Positions 60,002-64,000 of a DNA stretch of 64,000 bases are shown here, piece by piece (position 1 is the first letter of the stretch; each line of letters starts with the position of its first letter). The stretch is from positions 1,860,001 to 1,924,000 of the forward strand of contig JAXLQV010000001.1 of assembly GCA_046331465.1 (NCBI GenBank), read 5' to 3'. A program made the translations under genes and the position numbers. The DNA is from UBA5066 sp046331465 (lineage in GTDB: Bacteria; Acidobacteriota; Thermoanaerobaculia; UBA5066). Below the pieces are notes generated by a model. It made no database searches, was not told the DNA's origin, and saw only the letters and a program-made list of their open reading frames with translations.

Positions 60002-61483
60002 TCAGAATCGGTAGAAGGCGGACATCACGTACGCGTCGTTGGAGCTCGAGAGGTCGGCCGCGAGGTCGATGGAGAGCTTCCGGCCGATCGTGAGGCCGAG
60101 GCCGAAGGAGACGTGGTCCTCGTCCTTCCCGCCGTCGTACGTCGTCCGGAAGGCGTCCGTGAGCGGGGGCTGGACGATCTCGGCCGGAACCGAGCCGGGG
60201 TCGGGGCGGCGGTCCCGGTCGGTGTCGGGGTAGAGGTCGACCTTCATGCCGTGGGCGGGCTCGAGGTGCCAGCCGCCGCGGAGCGCGACCTGGAGAGAGC
60301 CCTTGAAGGGGAGCGTCCACTCCGCACCGACGCGCGGGACGGTGCCGTCGTCGCCGCGGCCGCCGGGGATGACGCGGTTCTGCGCGGGGCAGGGGCTCGC
60401 CTGGATCGTGCAGTAGGCGAAGATCGGGACGAACCCTTCCTGCAGCTGGGCGTACGAGATGCGCTGCAGCTCGGCCGAGAGGAGGAGGCTCGGCAGGGGC
60501 TGCGCCGAGACGCCGACGGACCAGTCGTCGGGGACGTCGAACGACCCGCAGGCGCTCGCCCCGCTCCCCGGGACGTTTGGGTCGTCGACCCCGCACGAGA
60601 ACTGGACCCGCGCGCCGTTCCACCGGTTGACGGACGAGACGGAGTAGCTCACGTCGAAGCGCGGGGCCTTCCGATAGACGCCTCCGATCGTGAGGGCCCC
60701 GACCTCGAGGAGCTGCCACCTGAACCCCGCGACCCAGCCCGTCTTCGTGCCGCTCGTCACCTCGGCGGAGACCGTCGTGTCGAGCCGGGGCTGCGCGCCG
60801 GGGATCCCGGGGACGCTCTCGGCGTTCGTGATGAAGAGGTGGTCTCCTCCCGAGACGCTCCCCGTCATGTCGTAGCGGAGCCTGCTGAACGTCAGGCCGC
60901 CTCCGACCGAGAGCTTTCCGAAGCTCGCGCCGACGGAGACGCCCCAGAGCTGGTTCCGGATGTCCCAGCCCCCCTGCTCGTCGAGCGTGACGGCGCTGTT
61001 CGGCGGGATGGCGATCGCGAACGCGCGGTAGTTCCCGCCCGCGAGCTCGTCCGCGTCGAGGCGGTAGCGGAGGTTGACGGCCTGGTAGACCGCGACGCTC
61101 AGGTGCTCGCCGAGCGGCCCGACGACCGAGGCGAACTCGAGGTCGGACTGCTGCCCGCTCGGTCGGTCGGCCTCCGTCAGGAACTTCTCGTAGCTCCCGT
61201 CCGCGCCGGGGGCGTAGAGCGCGCGCTGGAGCTCGGGCCGGAAGGTGAAGAGCTTGCCGGAGGCGCCGACCTGCCAGGCCGTCAGCTGCGTCAGGCCGGC
61301 CGGGTTCGCGAGGGCGGCCGTCGCATCGTCGGCGAGCGCGACGAAGGCGCCCCCCATCGCGAGCGACTTGCCGCCGGGGTTCACGAGGTTCAGCCGGAGC
61401 TTCGAGAGGAGCGGCGATTCCACCTGTCCGAGCGCGGGAGCCGCGAGGAAGAGCAGGGCGACCGCGAGGCAGCGCGTCTTCAT
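60002..61483 (-). CDS. OMPP1/FadL/TodX-family outer membrane transport protein
   Basis: 493 residues. Signal peptide MKTRCLAVALLFLAAPALG, then NLVNPGGKSLAMGGAFVALA and ATAALANPAGLTQL, the plug motif of FadL proteins (NPAG). The rest is an amphipathic barrel ending in aromatic YVMSAFYRF. Two Cys-bearing loops (QFSCGVDDPN, YCTIQASPCPAQNR) are probably disulfide-linked outside. FadL-like proteins let hydrophobic molecules cross the outer membrane. The ATG at 61483 is 5 bases after the kinase stop, so it is in one transcript with the kinase and NHL genes. Confidence 0.86.
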   Translation of the reverse strand: MKTRCLAVALLFLAAPALGQVESPLLSKLRLNLVNPGGKSLAMGGAFVALADDATAALANPAGLTQLTAWQVGASGKLFTFRPELQRALYAPGADGSYEKFLTEADRPSGQQSDLEFASVVGPLGEHLSVAVYQAVNLRYRLDADELAGGNYRAFAIAIPPNSAVTLDEQGGWDIRNQLWGVSVGASFGKLSVGGGLTFSRLRYDMTGSVSGGDHLFITNAESVPGIPGAQPRLDTTVSAEVTSGTKTGWVAGFRWQLLEVGALTIGGVYRKAPRFDVSYSVSSVNRWNGARVQFSCGVDDPNVPGSGASACGSFDVPDDWSVGVSAQPLPSLLLSAELQRISYAQLQEGFVPIFAYCTIQASPCPAQNRVIPGGRGDDGTVPRVGAEWTLPFKGSLQVALRGGWHLEPAHGMKVDLYPDTDRDRRPDPGSVPAEIVQPPLTDAFRTTYDGGKDEDHVSFGLGLTIGRKLSIDLAADLSSSNDAYVMSAFYRF

Positions 61484-61488
61484 ACGTC

Positions 61489-62994
61489 TCACTCCAGGAG
61501 GGGAACGGCGTTCTCCGGGGTTGCGAAGGCGACGGACTCGGTCCGGGACGAGCCCGGGGCGAGGTCGACCGTGAGCGTCCGCACGTCGGTGCCGACGCCG
61601 GAAGCGACGGAGATCTCCCACCGCCCCGGGGGGAGCGACAGCCGGCGCGGCGTGGCGAGGCCCTCCAGCGCGGCGATCTTCCGGCCGGAGGCGGGATCGC
61701 GCACCGAGACGATGCGCCCCCACGGGAAGGCGTCGAGGGCGAGCGTCGCCTCCGCGCCGACGGGGGCGGGCTCGGGGGAGGGCTTCGTCGCCGGGCCTCG
61801 CAGCAGGAGCCACCCGACGACGACGAGGAGGGCCAGGGCGGCCGCCGACGCCGCGAGGACCGTGACGCGTCGCGGCCGCGGCGGTGCCGGCGCCGGGGCG
61901 AGCGCCGTCGGTGCCGTCCGCCCGGGGTCCGTGCGCCTCGTCGAGAGGGCGACGGTGGGCCCCGTCTCCTCCTCGGCCGGGAGGCCGGCCGTGACGCGCG
62001 TCGCGACGGGGAGCGTCGGGTCTCCCGCGGCGGGCCTCCCGCCGAAGCCGCCGGTCTCCTTGGTCTTCGTCGCGTAGGGCGAGTCGGGGGCGAATGTCGC
62101 CGGGTTCAGGCCGGGACGCGGGATCTCGCCCGAGCCGAAGCTCCGGAGCGCCCCCTCGAGGACCTCGACGATCTCGCCGTAGCTCTGGGGCCGGTCTTCC
62201 CGGCGCTTCGCGAGCATCCGGCGGACGACCGCGGCGACCTCCTCGGGGATCGGCGGGCACCCCTCGGGCGCGACGAGGGGAGGAGGCTCGGCCTCGAGGT
62301 GGAGCGGGATGTAGGCGATCGGGGAATCGGCGCGGAACGGCGGCTGGCCGGCGAGGATCCTGTGGAAGATGACCCCGAGCGTGTAGACGTCGCTCCGCCA
62401 GTCGAGCTTCTCGCCCTCCTGGAGCGTCCCGATCTGCTCGGGAGACCAGTAGGGGGGCTTCCCCATGAGGAGGCCGGTCCGGGTGAAGTTGTGGAGCGTC
62501 TCCTCGGCGGTCGTGTCCTTGGCGATCCCGAAGTCGAGGATCTTCGCGCGGGGCCCCGCGGCGTCCTCGACGACGAAGACGTTGTCGGGGGAGAGGTCGC
62601 GGTGCACGACCGACCGCGAGGCGAGGTACTCCATCCCATCGCAGATCTGGACGAGGAGCGGGAGCGTCTCGGGCCACGGCCTCCCGGCGAAGGCCGTGAG
62701 CGGCGAGCCGGAGAGGAGCTCCATCGCGAAGTAGGGGGCCCCCTCGTGAAGGCCGACCTCGAAGAACGACACGATGTTCGGGTGGCGGAGGCGCTCGAGG
62801 ATCCGCGACTCCCGGAGGAACCGGCGTGCGGAATCGTCCTGGGCCGTGAACGCCGATCCGGAGAGGACCTTGAGCGCGACGAGCCTGTCGGGATCGCGGG
62901 AGTCTTGGGCGCAATGGACCACCCCCATTCCCCCTTCTCCGAGCTTGCGGAGCGGGAGGTAGGGGCCGATGGGGCGTACCGGTATCGAAGACAT
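61489..62994 (-). CDS. Membrane Ser/Thr protein kinase with PEGA-like tail (module 2)
   Basis: 501 residues from the ATG at 62994; in-frame starts at 63036 and 63090 overlap the divergent gene and were not chosen. Kinase motifs LRKLGEGGMGVVHC, ALKVL, HRDLSPDNVFV, ILDFGIAK and YWSPEQIG are canonical, including DFG. A Pro/Thr-rich linker, one membrane helix (VTVLAASAAALALLVVVGWL) and a periplasmic PEGA-like domain follow, starting LALDAFPWGRIVSVRD and containing LPPGRWEISVASG. It is a clear paralogue of the kinase at 52033. Here the TPR partner gene is divergent, across a 40-base spacer, instead of downstream. Confidence 0.9.
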   Translation of the reverse strand: MSSIPVRPIGPYLPLRKLGEGGMGVVHCAQDSRDPDRLVALKVLSGSAFTAQDDSARRFLRESRILERLRHPNIVSFFEVGLHEGAPYFAMELLSGSPLTAFAGRPWPETLPLLVQICDGMEYLASRSVVHRDLSPDNVFVVEDAAGPRAKILDFGIAKDTTAEETLHNFTRTGLLMGKPPYWSPEQIGTLQEGEKLDWRSDVYTLGVIFHRILAGQPPFRADSPIAYIPLHLEAEPPPLVAPEGCPPIPEEVAAVVRRMLAKRREDRPQSYGEIVEVLEGALRSFGSGEIPRPGLNPATFAPDSPYATKTKETGGFGGRPAAGDPTLPVATRVTAGLPAEEETGPTVALSTRRTDPGRTAPTALAPAPAPPRPRRVTVLAASAAALALLVVVGWLLLRGPATKPSPEPAPVGAEATLALDAFPWGRIVSVRDPASGRKIAALEGLATPRRLSLPPGRWEISVASGVGTDVRTLTVDLAPGSSRTESVAFATPENAVPLLE

Positions 62995-63034
62995 CCGCTC
63001 GGGACCCTCTGCTAACCTGACGTTTGCTGACACC

Positions 63035-64000
63035 ATGGTAGGTTCGCGCACTCCACTCCGGCAAGGGCGGCGTTCGGCCGGGGCGGTCACGGTCCTCGCG
63101 TTCGCATTCCTGGCGCTCCCCGCCTCCGCGGACCGGCGCGACCAGAAGGCCGCCGACCTCTACACGGAGGGGGTGAAGCTGATCCGGGAAGGGAAGTACC
63201 GCGAGGGGGCGGCGAAGGTGAACGCCGCGCTCGCGCGGGGGGCTACCGAGCCGGTCGAGGCCCAGGGGTCCGAGACCCGGTTCCTCGCGCGCCCGTACGA
63301 CCCCTACTACTGGCTCGGGGTCGCGCAGATGGAGACCGGTCTCGTCGAGCAGGCCCTCGCGAACTTCGAGAAGTCGTCGACGATGGTCCCGAAGGGGCGG
63401 AAGCAGCCCGTCCTCGCGGACGCGCCGGCCGAGTGGGCCGACCTGCAGAGGCGGAAGGCAACTCTCCTCGCGCGCCTCGAGGTTCCGACACCGGTCGTCG
63501 TCGCGGAGCTGCCGTCGCCGACCGCGACCCCCACGCCGTTCGCCGTGCGCCTTCCCGAGAGGACGCCCCTCCCGGAGGCGACCCCGGTGGCGGTCGCGCG
63601 GACCGCCCGACCCCTGCCGACCGCCACGACGACGGCGATCCCGGTGCCCGCGTCGGTGCTCGCGCTGCGCGACGACCTCGCGGCGTTCCTCGCCGACCCC
63701 GTCGTCTCCCTCCGCGCGGGAGACCTCCTCCGGGAGAGCCTCGCGCGGCTCGACGCCGCGATCACCCGCGGCGCCTCGGCGGCGGCCACCGCCGAAGGAG
63801 CTCTCCGGAAGGAGCTCGCGGGGAAGGAGGGCGAGGCCGTCCTCCGGGCCGCCCTCGAGGCGGGCCTCGAGGCCCATCGTGACCGCCGGTACGAGGAGGC
63901 AGCGCGACTCGCGCGGCGGGCCTCGCACCTCGCGCCGGCCGCCCCTCAGCCCCTCCTCCTCGAGTCTGCGGCGCTCGCGACGCTCTGGATCCTCGACGGC
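63035..64000 (+). CDS. Secreted TPR-like protein (module 2), partial
   Basis: 322 codons from the ATG at 63035 to the window edge, without a stop. The signal peptide (AVTVLAFAFLALPASA) is followed by TPR-like helices (YTEGVKLIREGKYREGAAKV and YYWLGVAQMETGLVEQALANF), a Pro/Thr linker (PTATPTPFAV) and more helical repeats (EAHRDRRYEEAARLARRA). The order helices-linker-helices matches the protein at 53507. It faces away from the kinase at 62994 and probably shares its promoter region. Confidence 0.75.
   Translation, partial: MVGSRTPLRQGRRSAGAVTVLAFAFLALPASADRRDQKAADLYTEGVKLIREGKYREGAAKVNAALARGATEPVEAQGSETRFLARPYDPYYWLGVAQMETGLVEQALANFEKSSTMVPKGRKQPVLADAPAEWADLQRRKATLLARLEVPTPVVVAELPSPTATPTPFAVRLPERTPLPEATPVAVARTARPLPTATTTAIPVPASVLALRDDLAAFLADPVVSLRAGDLLRESLARLDAAITRGASAAATAEGALRKELAGKEGEAVLRAALEAGLEAHRDRRYEEAARLARRASHLAPAAPQPLLLESAALATLWILDG

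Overview
The window is very GC-rich, densely coded DNA with few intergenic gaps. It has no tRNA, rRNA, CRISPR array or insertion sequence that I can see. Several traits suggest an Acidobacteriota-like bacterium: giant NHL-repeat proteins, Ser/Thr kinases with PEGA-like tails, a Sec-type (clade II) nitrous oxide reductase cluster, a bacillithiol-linked YtxJ protein, and many GTG/TTG starts with 4-base stop/start overlaps. Myxococcota or Gemmatimonadota cannot be excluded.

Layout. (1) 1-8712, minus strand: an envelope glycan operon. It holds a fused glycoside hydrolase-glycosyltransferase 2, an MsbA-type exporter, a glycosyltransferase, a ChbG/YdjC deacetylase and an LtaS-like sulfatase, and ends in a partial secreted protein. 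(2) 8961-14550: a FIST-domain protein, a heterodimeric ABC exporter with one degenerate ATPase site, and a divergent Crp/Fnr regulator. (3) 26034-14603, minus strand: a ten-gene operon for N2O respiration. Its order is iron-sulfur flavoprotein, Rieske, cytochrome b, five-haem cytochrome c, nosZ, nosB, nosD, nosF, nosL, nosY. (4) 28952-26165: a small Cys-rich secreted protein and an OprC-like copper TonB receptor. These are preceded by the same ATGACGC(A/C)GGTCAT palindrome that precedes the nos operon, which links copper uptake to NosZ supply.

(5) 37427-29063: a 36-codon ORF coupled to a 2753-residue cyclic beta-glucan synthase, behind a sigma-54-type promoter. (6) 37683-49783: a stress and envelope island of FecR/DUF6600 protein, Lmo0937, CsbD, GlsB, DUF883, two DUF2383 proteins, a hybrid kinase, a B12 radical SAM enzyme and an NtrC-type activator with an atypical sensor partner. 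Many of these genes have a promoter-like box: four share TGGCACG-N3-CGTGCG and four others resemble ordinary -24/-12 promoters. (7) 49859-51983: SCP2-like protein, YtxJ and NnrS. (8) 52033-64000: two related Ser/Thr kinase plus secreted TPR modules flank a 1872-residue NHL/FN3 secreted protein and a FadL-like outer membrane protein.

How it fits together: regions 2-4 plus nnrS look like N2O respiration with nitric oxide or oxygen sensing and its own copper supply. Regions 5-6 look like a sigma-54-dependent envelope stress regulon whose activator lies inside it.
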